Of a DNA stretch of 64,000 bases, positions 44,858 to 54,589 are shown piece after piece. The stretch spans positions 351,934-415,933 of the forward strand of contig NZ_JAINFK010000005.1 in the NCBI RefSeq assembly GCF_019966575.1, given 5' to 3'. The notes under the pieces were generated by a model, which did no database searches, was not told where the DNA came from, and worked only from the letters and a program-made list of their open reading frames with translations. This DNA is from Oricola cellulosilytica. GTDB lineage: Bacteria > Pseudomonadota > Alphaproteobacteria > Rhizobiales > Rhizobiaceae. Within the stretch, counting starts at the first letter, position 1, and each line of letters opens with the position of its first letter. The position numbers were made by a program, and so were the translations under genes.

Positions 44858-45706
44858 TCAAATGACATTCACGGGGGGTGCATGAGCAGTCCCATTCCTG
44901 CTTGCGCGACGCGCTTCCCGTGCGTGAGCTACAATTTATGACACCCGTTAAAGAAGGTGTCAGTTGCGCAGTGTGAAAAAGGGGGATGCTTACGTTAATT
45001 CAATCTTCAGCGGAACTGGCGCAGCGCGATCATCAGCGTTGCAGGTGGGAGAATTATCGCCGCATACCAGCGCGCCGGAGCGCACTGGTCATCTACACGG
45101 CAGTCTCTGTTCACTGACGCTCGAACATCCTTGTACCGCCGACACTGAGACGCTTTACGGGCACCTCGCAATCGATCGCCCGCCGGAGATTGTCCAGCGT
45201 CCGGACGTGCAGGACAGGGCGCGAATCGAAACCCCGGCCGGCCTGAAGGAACTGACCTGAAACGGGAGGGTCCGGCGACGTCTTCCGGCGATCGGGCACA
45301 GCGGCGGCGGTTTTCCACAGACGGCCGCCCAAACCTCTCTGCGGCTCCCACGCCCGCGCCCAGTCGGCGGCCCGCAGGTAACCCGGCGGCCTCGGAAATT
45401 CCAACGTCCAGCGGCACGCAATGCACGAATTGCCGTTATCCCCGGCTTCCACACAGCCACACACAACATATTGGGTTTTCGTCTGTCGCAAAAACTAGCG
45501 CTTGACCGGATTTTGCGAGTCGCCTTTTATGGCAGAAACGTGACTGCGGTCACTGCGCCGGAATGTTCATTGGGGCCGGCTTTTTTCAAATTCTGTCGCT
45601 CGACTGGGGTGCGGCGGAGCCTTAGGGCTTATCCGCTTGGTCGGCAGACGTGTGCGCGTGAGGGGTTTTTGGCAGTTCGGAAAGTGGTGGCGTAAAGCAC
45701 TTGTTA
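44858..45706. other. Intergenic region without a supported gene
   Basis: About 0.85 kb separate the chemotaxis receptor from the nrdJ promoter region. Short frames exist on both strands (for example 45111-45491 on the minus strand), but none has a convincing ribosome site or recognisable domain. A GACACC/GGTGTC hairpin near 44940-44962 is visible. I did not find a cobalamin riboswitch signature in it. Confidence 0.5.
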
Positions 45707-45753
45707 ATACTATATTTAGTGTTTGCGGCTATGTTCACCACTAGATAGAGTGA
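45707..45753. promoter_or_regulatory. Paired NrdR boxes upstream of nrdJ
   Basis: ATACTATATTTAGTGT at 45707-45722 matches 14 of 16 positions of the NrdR consensus ACACTATATATAGTGT. CCACTAGATAGAGTGA at 45738-45753 matches 12 of 16. Their starts are 31 bp apart, about three helical turns, as is usual for NrdR sites. They lie about 215 bp before the nrdJ start. Confidence 0.75.
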
Positions 45754-45968
45754 TCCTTCCGGACCGGAAGAGACTCACCGAGATCGAACCGGGCGGCAAT
45801 CGTGAATAAGTGGTGCTGGCAGCGAAAAGGCGTTCGAGGACGCGAATCGCGCCGACACGATTGGGCGGCGCGTGAGAGCGCGTCGGATGGCAACGCTATG
45901 TCCGGAACGGTCCCGTTGGGACAGGTTTTGCGGCATACTATATATTGAGAGACGAGGATCCGACGACA

Positions 45969-48900
45969 ATGCGCATCGAACGCCGCTTTACCAAGCCAGG
46001 CCAGTCCCCTTACGCCGAGATTGCGTTTCGCAAGGCGACGAGCGAGATCCGCAATCCGAACGGGTCGATCGTATTCCGCCTCGAGGATATCGACGTCCCG
46101 CAGCAGTTTTCGCAGGTCGCTGCCGACATTCTGGCGCAGAAATATTTCCGCAAGGCCGGCGTGCCCGCGCGCCTCAAGAAGGTCGAGGAAAATTCCGTCC
46201 CTTCGTGGCTGTGGCGCTCGGTCGCTGATGAGGATGCGCTTGCCGAACTTCCCGAGGACGAGCGCACTGGCTCAGAGACCGACGCACGTCAGGTCTTCGA
46301 CCGCCTCGCCGGCACCTGGACCTATTGGGGCTGGAAGGGCGGCTACTTCGAGTCCGAGGAAGACGCGCTGACCTTCCGGGACGAGCTCGCCTACATGCTC
46401 GCCACCCAGCGCGTCGCGCCCAATTCGCCGCAGTGGTTCAACACCGGCCTGCATTGGGCCTACGGCATCGACGGCCCCGGCCAGGGCCACTTCTATGTCG
46501 ACCCGTTCACCGGCAAGCTGGTGAAGTCGAAATCCTCCTACGAGCACCCGCAGCCGCACGCCTGCTTCATCCAGTCGGTCGGCGACGACCTCGTCAACGA
46601 CGGCGGCATCATGGACCTGTGGGTACGCGAGGCGCGCCTGTTCAAATACGGCTCGGGCACCGGCTCCAACTTCTCGCATCTGCGCGGCGAAGGCGAGAAG
46701 CTGTCGGGCGGCGGCAAGTCGTCCGGCCTGATGAGCTTCCTGAAGATCGGCGACCGCGCCGCCGGCGCCATCAAGTCGGGCGGCACCACCCGCCGCGCCG
46801 CCAAGATGGTGGTCGTCGACATCGACCATCCCGATATCGAGCAGTATATCGACTGGAAGGTGAACGAGGAGCAGAAGGTCGCGGCGCTCGTCACCGGCTC
46901 CAAGACCGTCAAGAAGCACATGACCGCCGTCATGAAGGCCTGCATCAATTGCGAGGCCGACAATGACGAATGCTTCGATCCGAACAAGAACCCGGCCCTC
47001 AAGCGCGAGATCCGCGCGGCGAAAAAGGCAATGGTTCCAGAGAATTACGTCAAGCGCGTGATTCAGTTCGCGAAGCAGGGCTACACCGACCTCGAGTTCA
47101 AGACCTACGACACCGACTGGGATTCCGAGGCCTATCTCACCGTGTCCGGCCAGAACTCCAATAACTCGATCTCGGTCAAGGACGAGTTCCTGCGCGCCGT
47201 CGAGAACGACGGCGACTGGAACCTCGTCAACCGCATCGACGGCCAGGTCGCCAAGACCGTCAAGGCCAAGGAACTGTGGGAGCGCGTCGGCTATGCCGCG
47301 TGGGCATCCGCCGATCCGGGCATCCACTTCAACACCACGATGAACGACTGGCACACCTGCCCGGCCGAAGGCCCGATCCGCGCCTCCAATCCGTGCTCGG
47401 AATACATGTTCCTCGACGACACGGCCTGCAACCTCGCCTCGATCAACCTGCTGCAGTACCGCGATGCTGCCACCGGCAAGTTCGACATCGAGGCCTATGA
47501 GCACACCGTCCGGCTGTGGACCGTCGTGCTCGAGGTCTCGGTGATGATGGCGCAGTTCCCGTCGAAGCAGATCGCCGAACTGTCCTACAAGTACCGCACG
47601 CTCGGCCTCGGCTACGCCAATATCGGCGGTCTGCTGATGACCTCCGGCATCCCCTACGATTCCGACACCGGCCGCGCCATCTGCGGTTCGCTGACGGCGA
47701 TTATGACCGGCATCGCCTATGCGACCTCGGCCGAGATGGCCGGCGAGCTCGGCCCCTTCCCCGGCTACAAGCCGAACGCGAAAAACATGCTGCGGGTGAT
47801 GGAGAACCACCGCCGCGCCGCCTATGGCGAAACGCAGGGCTACAAGGGTCTCGCCGTCAATCCGGTGCCGATCAAGGCCGGCGACTGCCCGGACGCCGAG
47901 ATGGTCGCCCACGCGAAGGCCGCCTGGGACAAGGCGATCGAGCTCGGCAAGAAAAACGGTTACCGCAACGCCCAGGCCACTGTCATCGCGCCCACGGGCA
48001 CCATCGGCCTCGTCATGGATTGCGACACCACCGGCATTGAGCCGGACTTCGCGCTGGTCAAGTTCAAGAAGCTCGCCGGCGGCGGCTACTTCAAGATCAT
48101 CAACCGCGCCGTGCCGGAAGCCTTGCGCACGCTCGGCTACTCGGAAGCCGAGATCGCCGAGATCGAGGCCTATGCGGTCGGCCACGGCAACATGAACCAG
48201 GCGCCCGCCGTCAATCCCGGCGCGCTCAAGGCCAAGGGCTTTACCGACGAGAAGATCGAGGCCGTCAACGCCGCGCTGGCGTCGGCCTTCGACATCAAGT
48301 TCGCCTTCAACAAGTGGACCCTCGGCGAGGAGTTCTGCAAGGAGACGCTTCAGCTCACCGACGAGCAGATGGACGATTTCTCCTTCGACATGCTGGCCGC
48401 GATCGGCTTTGCGAAGAAGGACATCGAGGCCGCCAACATCCACATCTGCGGAGCGATGACGCTGGAAGGCGCGCCGCACCTCAAGGAGGAGCACTACCCG
48501 GTCTTCGATTGCGCCAATCCGTGCGGCAAGGTCGGCAAGCGTTACCTTTCCGTCGACAGCCACATCCGCATGATGGCCGCCGCCCAGCCCTTCATCTCGG
48601 GCGCGATCTCCAAGACCATCAACATGCCCAACGACGCCACGGTCGACGACTGCAAGTCCGCCTACCTGCTGTCATGGAAGCTGGCGCTGAAAGCCAACGC
48701 GCTCTACCGCGACGGCTCGAAGCTGTCGCAGCCGCTCAACGCCTCGCTGATCGAGGACGGGGAGGACGAGGACGACGTCATCGAGGCGATCGTCGAGGCG
48801 CCCGCCGCCGCCCGCGCGGTGGAAGTCACCGAGCGCATCGTCGAGCGGGTGATCGAGAAGGTCGTCCGCTCCCAGGAGAAGCTGCCGTCGCGCCGCAAGG

Positions 48901-49787
48901 GCTACACCCAGAAGGCCAAGATCGGCGGCCACACCGTGTTCCTGCGCACCGGCGAGTATGACGACGGCCGCCTCGGCGAGATCTTCCTCGACATGAACAA
49001 GGAAGGCTCGACGCTGCGCGCGCTGATCAACAACTTCGCCATCTCGGTGTCGCTCGGCCTGCAATACGGCGTGCCGCTGGAGGAATATGTCGACGCCTTC
49101 GTCTTCACCAAGTTCGAGCCGGCCGGCATGGTCGCGGGCAACGACGCGATCAAGAACGCCACGTCGATCCTCGACTACGTGTTCCGCGAGCTTGCCGTCT
49201 CCTATCTCGGCCGGCACGATCTCGCCCATGTCGACCAGTCGGAGTTCACCTCCACCACGCTCGGCAAGGGCATTTCGGAGGGCAAGGCGCAGGCCGTCTC
49301 GTCGGGCCTGACGCGCGGCCACAAGTTCTCGGTCGTTTCCGGCCAGGGAAGCGGCAAGCCGAACGAGCCGGCCGGTTCCGCTGGAGGCGCGCCCTCCAAG
49401 GCCACCACGCCGACGGCCGTCAACGCCAACCGGGTCAGCGCCGTCGCCTCGGCGGCCGCCGCCAGCCTCGCCACCAAGCCGGTCGCCGAACTGTTCGAGG
49501 AGACCTCGGCCTTCAAGCGCGACTACGAGGAGCGCAACGCCGATCTGCAGGCGGAAGCCGACGCCGACGCCAAGGCGGAGGCCGTCCATGCCGCCGCCAC
49601 CGGCCTGTCGCCGGTCCGCGCAACCGACCGCGCCGAGGCCAAGAAGCTCGAGGCCGACCGCCGCGCCAAGGCTGTGATGCAGGGCTACACCGGCGACATG
49701 TGTTCGGAATGCTCCAACTTCACCATGGTCCGCAACGGAACGTGCCTGAAGTGCGACACGTGTGGGTCAACTTCAGGGTGTAGCTAG
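45969..49787 (+). CDS. nrdJ: Adenosylcobalamin-dependent class II ribonucleotide reductase
   Basis: This 1272-residue enzyme reduces ribonucleotides to deoxyribonucleotides without oxygen dependence. The active-site region has [22 protein letters not shown] near residue 475. [14 protein letters not shown] and [21 protein letters not shown] follow further on. A long linker after residue 1120 is rich in Ala, Glu and Lys. The C-terminus carries a four-cysteine cluster, [10 protein letters not shown]...[13 protein letters not shown], typical of rhizobial NrdJ. I start at ATG 45969, which gives the standard [10 protein letters not shown]-terminus. Confidence 0.95.
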   Translation: MRIERRFTKPGQSPYAEIAFRKATSEIRNPNGSIVFRLEDIDVPQQFSQVAADILAQKYFRKAGVPARLKKVEENSVPSWLWRSVADEDALAELPEDERTGSETDARQVFDRLAGTWTYWGWKGGYFESEEDALTFRDELAYMLATQRVAPNSPQWFNTGLHWAYGIDGPGQGHFYVDPFTGKLVKSKSSYEHPQPHACFIQSVGDDLVNDGGIMDLWVREARLFKYGSGTGSNFSHLRGEGEKLSGGGKSSGLMSFLKIGDRAAGAIKSGGTTRRAAKMVVVDIDHPDIEQYIDWKVNEEQKVAALVTGSKTVKKHMTAVMKACINCEADNDECFDPNKNPALKREIRAAKKAMVPENYVKRVIQFAKQGYTDLEFKTYDTDWDSEAYLTVSGQNSNNSISVKDEFLRAVENDGDWNLVNRIDGQVAKTVKAKELWERVGYAAWASADPGIHFNTTMNDWHTCPAEGPIRASNPCSEYMFLDDTACNLASINLLQYRDAATGKFDIEAYEHTVRLWTVVLEVSVMMAQFPSKQIAELSYKYRTLGLGYANIGGLLMTSGIPYDSDTGRAICGSLTAIMTGIAYATSAEMAGELGPFPGYKPNAKNMLRVMENHRRAAYGETQGYKGLAVNPVPIKAGDCPDAEMVAHAKAAWDKAIELGKKNGYRNAQATVIAPTGTIGLVMDCDTTGIEPDFALVKFKKLAGGGYFKIINRAVPEALRTLGYSEAEIAEIEAYAVGHGNMNQAPAVNPGALKAKGFTDEKIEAVNAALASAFDIKFAFNKWTLGEEFCKETLQLTDEQMDDFSFDMLAAIGFAKKDIEAANIHICGAMTLEGAPHLKEEHYPVFDCANPCGKVGKRYLSVDSHIRMMAAAQPFISGAISKTINMPNDATVDDCKSAYLLSWKLALKANALYRDGSKLSQPLNASLIEDGEDEDDVIEAIVEAPAAARAVEVTERIVERVIEKVVRSQEKLPSRRKGYTQKAKIGGHTVFLRTGEYDDGRLGEIFLDMNKEGSTLRALINNFAISVSLGLQYGVPLEEYVDAFVFTKFEPAGMVAGNDAIKNATSILDYVFRELAVSYLGRHDLAHVDQSEFTSTTLGKGISEGKAQAVSSGLTRGHKFSVVSGQGSGKPNEPAGSAGGAPSKATTPTAVNANRVSAVASAAAASLATKPVAELFEETSAFKRDYEERNADLQAEADADAKAEAVHAAATGLSPVRATDRAEAKKLEADRRAKAVMQGYTGDMCSECSNFTMVRNGTCLKCDTCGSTSGCS

Positions 49788-49815
49788 GAGCTAAAACACG
49801 ACTCCGAAATAGATG

Positions 49816-49850
49816 CCCCGCGCTAATTCCAAGTGCGGGGTCACTCTTTT
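49816..49850 (+). terminator. Probable nrdJ terminator
   Basis: CCCCGC at 49816-49821 and GCGGGG at 49835-49840 pair around a short loop. The run TCTTTT ends at 49850. It lies 28 bp past the nrdJ stop, and the AT-rich island begins right after. Confidence 0.5.
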
Positions 49851-49853
49851 GAT

Positions 49854-50537
49854 ATGGAAATACCGAGTGAAATAATCCTGACGTTAAAACGCCTTCGCAG
49901 CGAATGCGGACTCGCATTGGCAAGCTGGGCGTTTTTTGAAGTCGCAAACGGCTACCCACACGGCGAAGCGCAAGCCAAGCTAAGAGACGCCGTCAATGCA
50001 GCGCACGAAGCTACCGGGTTTCGCTATCTTTTAGAGACCTGTGCTAAAGATGCTGTCCTAACGATTTCTCGTATAATCGATGAATCATCGGGTGCTGGAA
50101 AAAAGGACCGCGCAAGCCTAAAGCGCATATATGAGTTCGTAAATCGACCAGAAAATGCGGATGCCTTACCGGTGCTTGCTCGGAAATGGACACCTGGTAT
50201 TGGAGAAGACCGGAACGAAGAGCTCACACGTACATGCATCGAACGTTTGAGAATACGCCTTTCTGGTAGGCAGAAAGCAGCTCGAAATATCGGCCATATA
50301 AAAGCGGCAATTGATGACATTCGAAACTATCATCTTGCCCATGCTCTCAATGCTGATCCTGCACGTCTTCCTCAAATCCGAGAAATTCGCGATGGCATAG
50401 TCCTCAGTGTTTGCGCGACGAAAGATGCCTCTTTCGCGATAGAAGGACTCAATTGGGATTCAAAGGGCACTTGGCAGCGATCTCTGGTAAAAGCGAAGGT
50501 ATTTTGGGATCGGTATGAGAGAGGCTTCCGGGCTTGA
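49854..50537 (+). CDS. HEPN-domain protein, AbiU2-like
   Basis: This 227-residue mostly helical protein resembles HEPN/AbiU2-type proteins. The putative RNase motif R-x5-H is in IRNYHLAHALN near residue 164, and the N-terminal part has HEATGFRYLLETCAKDAVLTISRIID. AbiU2 is an abortive-infection component in lactococci; many homologues are only predicted. The gene and its downstream neighbour are AT-rich compared with the surrounding DNA. ATG 49854 is used; a GTG at 49833 would overlap the terminator stem. A toxin or defence role is inference. Confidence 0.6.
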   Translation: MEIPSEIILTLKRLRSECGLALASWAFFEVANGYPHGEAQAKLRDAVNAAHEATGFRYLLETCAKDAVLTISRIIDESSGAGKKDRASLKRIYEFVNRPENADALPVLARKWTPGIGEDRNEELTRTCIERLRIRLSGRQKAARNIGHIKAAIDDIRNYHLAHALNADPARLPQIREIRDGIVLSVCATKDASFAIEGLNWDSKGTWQRSLVKAKVFWDRYERGFRA

Positions 50538-50614
50538 GCGAAATTCAAAGCATTTAACTGTGCGAGTTGAAATCAGTGGGACGCTAAAAGATAAGAAGTA
50601 CTAAGAAGACTAAA

Positions 50615-51547
50615 ATGACTTGCGTTGCATTCACGAGATTCAACAGTAAAGCGGAGCCCATCCCGCTCTCTAACGACGAATATGAACGCGTCGCCTATTC
50701 TCGAAAACTGCTTCTGGATTTCATGAGTTTCCAAGAGCAGGTACGGCAGCTAATCCTTAGGCTCCATGAGGTTGAAAGATTTCAACTAGAAAGAGCGCTG
50801 TATGACCTCTTAGTCGCCGCCATGGACTACCATGAATTCCAAGAAAGCCGCCTTCAAGCTAACAATGTAGTAGCCGCCTATCTCAACACAATGACATCAA
50901 TTCGCGATCAGGCGACCAATATCGAAGCACCAAAAGGAGAGTTTCGGTTTCGCGAAAAATTCAGAAGGGAATGGGATAAGGCAAAGAGCAATTCAGCAAC
51001 TTTCCGACTGGCCTGTCGCTACCGGGTGTATACTCAGCATCAAAATCAGGCAACAACAGGTATTACGTCGGGAGGTGGCTGGGATGAAGAAATGGTACGG
51101 TGCGAAACGCATATTACAATCAATGCCAGTCTTTCTGAAATTTGTGAGAATCGGGATATAAGAAAGACTGAGCGAGACGAATATAAAGAGATTTTTGGAG
51201 AAGAAATTGATGTGGGATTCCTACTAAGATCGACCTCCAGCGAAATCGCCAAGATAACGAAATCATCCATAAAGGAAATAAGAGATGAGCTTGATTCATC
51301 GATGAATTTCTTAACTGAATTCATTGATAAGTATTCTAGACTCGGATCACGAACGATTTCTCTCGGCGTAATCAAAGATAATCGGTTCGTCGAAAGTTTT
51401 GTAGTTTTTGATAACCTCGTTGAAAGAGCCAGAGATCTGTTAAATTTTCGATTACTAGAAAACTACGAACTGCATTTCGTATCCAATCGAGACAGAGGGC
51501 ACGAACGTTCTCCCAAGCTCAGAAGTAAGTTTGTGAAGAAGAAATAA
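50615..51547 (+). CDS. Unknown AT-rich gene, 310 residues
   Basis: I do not recognise this protein. It is soluble and charged, with no signal peptide or membrane span. A helical, Glu/Arg/Gln-rich N-terminal half (LHEVERFQLERALYDLLVAAM), a central GITSGGGWDEEM stretch and a basic tail (RSPKLRSKFVKKK) are visible. Two lines of its DNA counted by hand have 37% and 42% G+C, far below the neighbouring nrdJ. It follows the HEPN-like gene by 77 bp on the same strand, so the two may form one transferred module. The start codon is preceded by a weak AGAAG. Confidence 0.65.
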   Translation: MTCVAFTRFNSKAEPIPLSNDEYERVAYSRKLLLDFMSFQEQVRQLILRLHEVERFQLERALYDLLVAAMDYHEFQESRLQANNVVAAYLNTMTSIRDQATNIEAPKGEFRFREKFRREWDKAKSNSATFRLACRYRVYTQHQNQATTGITSGGGWDEEMVRCETHITINASLSEICENRDIRKTERDEYKEIFGEEIDVGFLLRSTSSEIAKITKSSIKEIRDELDSSMNFLTEFIDKYSRLGSRTISLGVIKDNRFVESFVVFDNLVERARDLLNFRLLENYELHFVSNRDRGHERSPKLRSKFVKKK

Positions 51548-51587
51548 TATTAGCTTCAGCTTGGTATTTCCGATCAAACTCCGTAGT

Positions 51588-51607
51588 TCTCGGGCTTAAC
51601 CCGGAGA
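51588..51607. repeat. REP-type palindrome
   Basis: TCTCGGGCTTAACCCGGAGA is a short palindrome of the same family as those at 2499, 52888 and 58141. It marks the right edge of the AT-rich island. A low-complexity CCCCTCATCCGCC/GGGGGAGAAAG stretch follows to about 51690. Confidence 0.6.
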
Positions 51608-51923
51608 TCCACGGCAAAGCCCCCTCATCCGCCTTCTCCGCGATGGGGGAAGGAAGGGTGCCCCATCTCCCCCTTGGAGGGGGAGAAAGCCTTTTCCTGC
51701 GCTTACGAAGGCGCATGCCTGAGTAAGTGCTTGGAAAAGGCCAGAGAGGAAGTCGTCAAACATCAGGCCAACAACGCCCGCTCTTGCGATTTCCAGCACT
51801 TGGCTGAAGCCAAGACGCTGAAATTGCTTTCTCGCCCTCCAGGGGCAAGAGAGTTGCCCAGTCACCGCGCCAGCCCCGCATCCTACTCCCTCTCCCTGAA
51901 AGTAGTGGTCGCGCGGCGCGCCG

Positions 51924-52118
51924 TCATAGCGGCCGGATGTAAGGCAGCATTTCTTGAAATCTGCGTCCCGATCCGCACGGGCACGGATCGTTGCGGCCCA
52001 GCTTCTCTGTCAGCTCGACATCGCCATGGACGGTGCGCGGGCCGGTCTTGACGCGCGTTTCGGACGGGAAGGACTTACGCCGCTTCGACATCACCTCGAA
52101 AGGACGGACGGTCGTCAT
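51924..52118 (-). pseudogene. SEC-C motif small protein, frameshifted
   Basis: The frame encodes [31 protein letters not shown] and then diverges to [10 protein letters not shown]. If one T is removed from the AGATTTCAAG string, the next residues become [15 protein letters not shown], completing the [13 protein letters not shown] metal-binding motif of SEC-C proteins. So a single-base frameshift has removed the last two cysteines. It may be a real mutation or a sequence error. The starts at 52118 or 52091 both work. Confidence 0.7.
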
Positions 52119-52226
52119 GATCGCGAAATTTGGTCATCTTCGCCTCCATCGCTAGCGTTGACGGGCGGCGTCCATACCCTGGATCTTGGGCGCAAGCAAC
52201 AATCGCCCCCATATTCTCCTCCGCAC

Positions 52227-52251
52227 GGAACGCTCGTTCACCGCCCGCGTT
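52227..52251 (+). promoter_or_regulatory. EcfG-type general stress promoter
   Basis: GGAAC at 52227-52231 and CGTT at 52248-52251 are separated by 16 bp, 31 bp upstream of the DUF2188-like gene. The arrangement is the same as at 14482 for its paralogue. Confidence 0.65.
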
Positions 52252-52282
52252 GTGCATTCGACACCCTGAAAAGGAGAAACCC

Positions 52283-52552
52283 ATGACCAAGGTCACCTAC
52301 GAAGTCGTCGAGCACAACGGCGGTTACGCCTACCGGGTCGGAGACGTCTACTCGGAGACCTACCCCACCCACGATGCGGCGCACGAGGCCGCCGCCGACG
52401 CGGCCAAGCGCCAGCAGCTCGGCGACGAAACGACGCCGATCCAGTACCAGGACGCAAACGGCAAGTGGCACGAGGAGATCGCCCGGGGCGGTCAGCGGCC
52501 CGAGACCGAACTCGTCGACGAGACCGCCGGCGAAACCCGCGAGCGCGATTGA
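52283..52552 (+). CDS. DUF2188-like small protein
   Basis: This 89-residue protein is a paralogue of the product at 14532: TYEVVEHNGGYAYRVGDVYSETYPTHDAAHEAA aligns along its length with that protein's N-terminal half. The tail is acidic and hydrophilic (GQRPETELVDETAGETRERD). AAGGAG lies 6 bp before the ATG. An EcfG-type promoter upstream suggests general stress induction. No enzymatic motif is visible. Confidence 0.78.
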   Translation: MTKVTYEVVEHNGGYAYRVGDVYSETYPTHDAAHEAAADAAKRQQLGDETTPIQYQDANGKWHEEIARGGQRPETELVDETAGETRERD

Positions 52553-52596
52553 CGAAGCGCCTTTCTCCCCCGCCGGGGGCGCGATAAATTCCGAGC

Positions 52597-52671
52597 ATGC
52601 CCCTCCTCTTCGCCATCGGTGACGTCCACGGCCGGCGCGATCTTCTCGCGGCGCTGCTCGGCGCCGTCGCT
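52597..52671 (+). pseudogene. 5' fragment of a PPP-family phosphatase gene
   Basis: MPLLFAIGDVHGRRDLLAAL and the next few residues match the first 24 residues of the phosphatase at 56697 almost base for base. Then the similarity stops at about 52671, where a GACGGGCGGCGTC string begins that also occurs at 52152. Only the first metal motif (GDVHG) remains, so it is a truncated duplicate. Confidence 0.75.
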
Positions 52672-52699
52672 CGCATTGACGGGCGGCGTCAATACATTG

Positions 52700-52878
52700 A
52701 ACTTCAGGCGGAGGCAGCACGCCCTGATTGTGGCGCACCAAGTGCGAGTGGCTGCACGCCATGCGCCAGCGTGCGGAATCCCACAGGCCCGCGCCGCCGC
52801 GGTGCATCTGCATCCCTGCGGCTGTCGCCTCGACGTTCTCTATGGCGATGCAGAACCAGCGGGTACATAGGACCGAAC
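52700..52878. other. Degenerate segment after the phosphatase fragment
   Basis: Short frames on both strands show no family similarity. Together with the duplicated string at 52152/52672 and the REP palindrome at 52888, it looks like rearranged intergenic DNA. Confidence 0.4.
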
Positions 52879-53112
52879 CTAGCGGATATCCTCGGGCTTG
52901 ACCCGACGATCCACGTCAAAGGCCGCATCAAAAAAACGGTCCGGATCGTCGTCGCTAGCTGAAGTGTCCGGCACGCAGCGAAAGCGCCAGCCCCCCTGTT
53001 CGAGACGCATGGACACGCCGATGTCCTCGCTGACCAATCCGCAAAACGCATAGCCGCGCATGCCCGCATCCTCGGCTGTTTCGGTCACGGGTTTCAGGTA
53101 CACGAGTCGCAT
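52879..53112 (-). CDS. Small hypothetical protein ending in REP-derived sequence
   Basis: This 77-residue frame begins MRLVYLKPVTETAEDAGMRG and contains FCGLVSEDIGVSMRLEQGGW. Its last codons (VDRRVKPEDIR) come from the REP palindrome at 52888, so the original C-terminus may have been replaced. GGAAAG lies upstream of the ATG. No known domain is visible; coding is plausible but not proven. Confidence 0.4.
   Translation of the reverse strand: MRLVYLKPVTETAEDAGMRGYAFCGLVSEDIGVSMRLEQGGWRFRCVPDTSASDDDPDRFFDAAFDVDRRVKPEDIR
52888..52910. repeat. REP-type palindrome
   Basis: ATCCTCGGGCTTGACCCGACG and the next two bases form a palindrome of the GCTTGA-centred family. It lies within the 3' end of the small frame at 52879. 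Confidence 0.65.
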
Positions 53113-53355
53113 GGATCTTTCCGAGCATAACTATTTTTAAGGGGTCAAAAACGCCCAGTATAAAACAGATATATGAGTGTGAGCCAACCCCCAAACGGGG
53201 GCCCGGCGGCCGCTTCGAAACCGGCGGCGGCAAGCCCGACGCCTTGCCCTGGTGCCCCGTTCTTGAGATGATGGGCAGGCGAGGGATGCACGATACTCTC
53301 GCCCGACCGGCGAGAACATTCCGATCGCAGGACCCGCGGCAAGGAGCAGGCAACG

Positions 53356-54525
53356 GTGGAAGCGGAAACGGCCAGGATTACCAACGGTCTGATCAGCGCG
53401 GCGTACGGCGCCGCCGTGGGCGACGGAAGCTGGGAGGAGTTCGTTGGGGCGTGCGGACGCGCCTTTCCCTGGTCGAAAACGGCCTTTACCCTGTTCGACC
53501 GCGACACGCGGCATTGCTCCACCTTTTCGTCGGCCAATTACGAACCCGGCTACCTTGAAAGCTGGCACGCCCACTACTCGTGCATCGACCCGTGGATCGA
53601 AATGAGCCGCGGCAGCGGCTGGACGCTGCGATGGTCGAACGAGACCCTCAGCATGCGCGATCTCAAGAAATCCGAGTTCTATGCGGACTGGCTGCGGCCC
53701 CAGGACGACAATTGCCTGGGGTTCGCCGTCAACATGCACAATGGGCCCGGCCGCAACTTCATGATGTTGCACATGTTCAGGGAGAGAGACGAGCCGGCGG
53801 CGAAACAGCAATACAAGGTCATGCGGACGGTCAGGCCCCATCTGCTGCGGGCCTACGAGATTCAGCGTCAGGTCGCCCTCGAACGGGCGCGCACCGCGGG
53901 ATTGGAAACCGCGCTGGACTGCATGCGGCACCCGGTTCTCATGCTCGATCCCGACTGCCGGATCATATACGCGAACGGATCGGCCGAAGCGTCGATGTCC
54001 GAGGGCAGCCTCTTTACGTCCGACGCCACCGGGCGTCTCGCGATGCGCGACAGCAATAACGACGCGGCCGTAAAAGGTCTGGCGCGTCGGCTCTTGCGGC
54101 CCCGCCAGGTCAGCGATCCGCCTCTCCTGTCACTCAAATCCGGCGATAGCGGCCGGTTCGTCTGCATCCTGGCCCCGTTCTATTCCAGGGACGCCAGGTT
54201 GGATCTGGTTCGCGGCACGGAAATCCGGCCGTCCGGTTTTATTCTGGTCATCCTCGATCTGCGGCGAACCCCGGTGGAACCGGGCACGGTCCTCGCCCAT
54301 CTTTTCGGCCTGACGCCGGCGGAGGCGCGCCTTGTCGCCGCACTCTCCGGAGGAGCGACACTGAGGAGTTACGCCGACCGCCGCCGCATCCGCTACGAAA
54401 CCGCGCGAAACCAGCTCAAGACGGTCCTGCACAAGACGGCGAGCAGCCGGCAATCTGAGCTCATGCGTGTGGTGTCGCGGGTCGTCGACTTCGAACCGGG
54501 GCTGACGTCACGGGAGAAGCGGTAA
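53356..54525 (+). CDS. LuxR-type helix-turn-helix regulator with long N-terminal domain
   Basis: This 389-residue protein has a C-terminal LuxR/GerE-like DNA-binding region (FGLTPAEARLVAALSGGATLRSYADRRRIRYETARNQLKTVLHKT, about residues 318-362). Its N-terminal half is PAS/GAF-like (FPWSKTAFTLFDRDTRHCSTFSS and HPVLMLDPDCRIIYANGSAE near residue 195, a PAS-type stretch). The GTG start has AAGGAG 9 bp ahead. The ligand and targets are unknown, and no autoinducer synthase is nearby. Confidence 0.8.
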   Translation: MEAETARITNGLISAAYGAAVGDGSWEEFVGACGRAFPWSKTAFTLFDRDTRHCSTFSSANYEPGYLESWHAHYSCIDPWIEMSRGSGWTLRWSNETLSMRDLKKSEFYADWLRPQDDNCLGFAVNMHNGPGRNFMMLHMFRERDEPAAKQQYKVMRTVRPHLLRAYEIQRQVALERARTAGLETALDCMRHPVLMLDPDCRIIYANGSAEASMSEGSLFTSDATGRLAMRDSNNDAAVKGLARRLLRPRQVSDPPLLSLKSGDSGRFVCILAPFYSRDARLDLVRGTEIRPSGFILVILDLRRTPVEPGTVLAHLFGLTPAEARLVAALSGGATLRSYADRRRIRYETARNQLKTVLHKTASSRQSELMRVVSRVVDFEPGLTSREKR

Positions 54526-54589
54526 AACGAGGCCCAGACTGCCGACGCCCTCACTTCTCCCAAAAGGGGAGATGGGAGGTCCAGCGCCC

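Noticed and set aside
45111..45491. 126-residue minus-strand frame upstream of nrdJ
   Set aside because: No ribosome site, no recognisable domain, and arginine/proline-rich translation typical of non-coding GC-rich DNA.
45754..45968. Cobalamin riboswitch in the nrdJ leader
   Set aside because: I looked for the conserved B12-box wording and did not find it. The leader may still be structured; a covariance search would decide.
46272..48563. 763-residue minus-strand open frame opposite nrdJ
   Set aside because: It is antisense to strongly conserved nrdJ codons and shows only GC-driven open sequence rich in Val, Gly, Asp and Arg.
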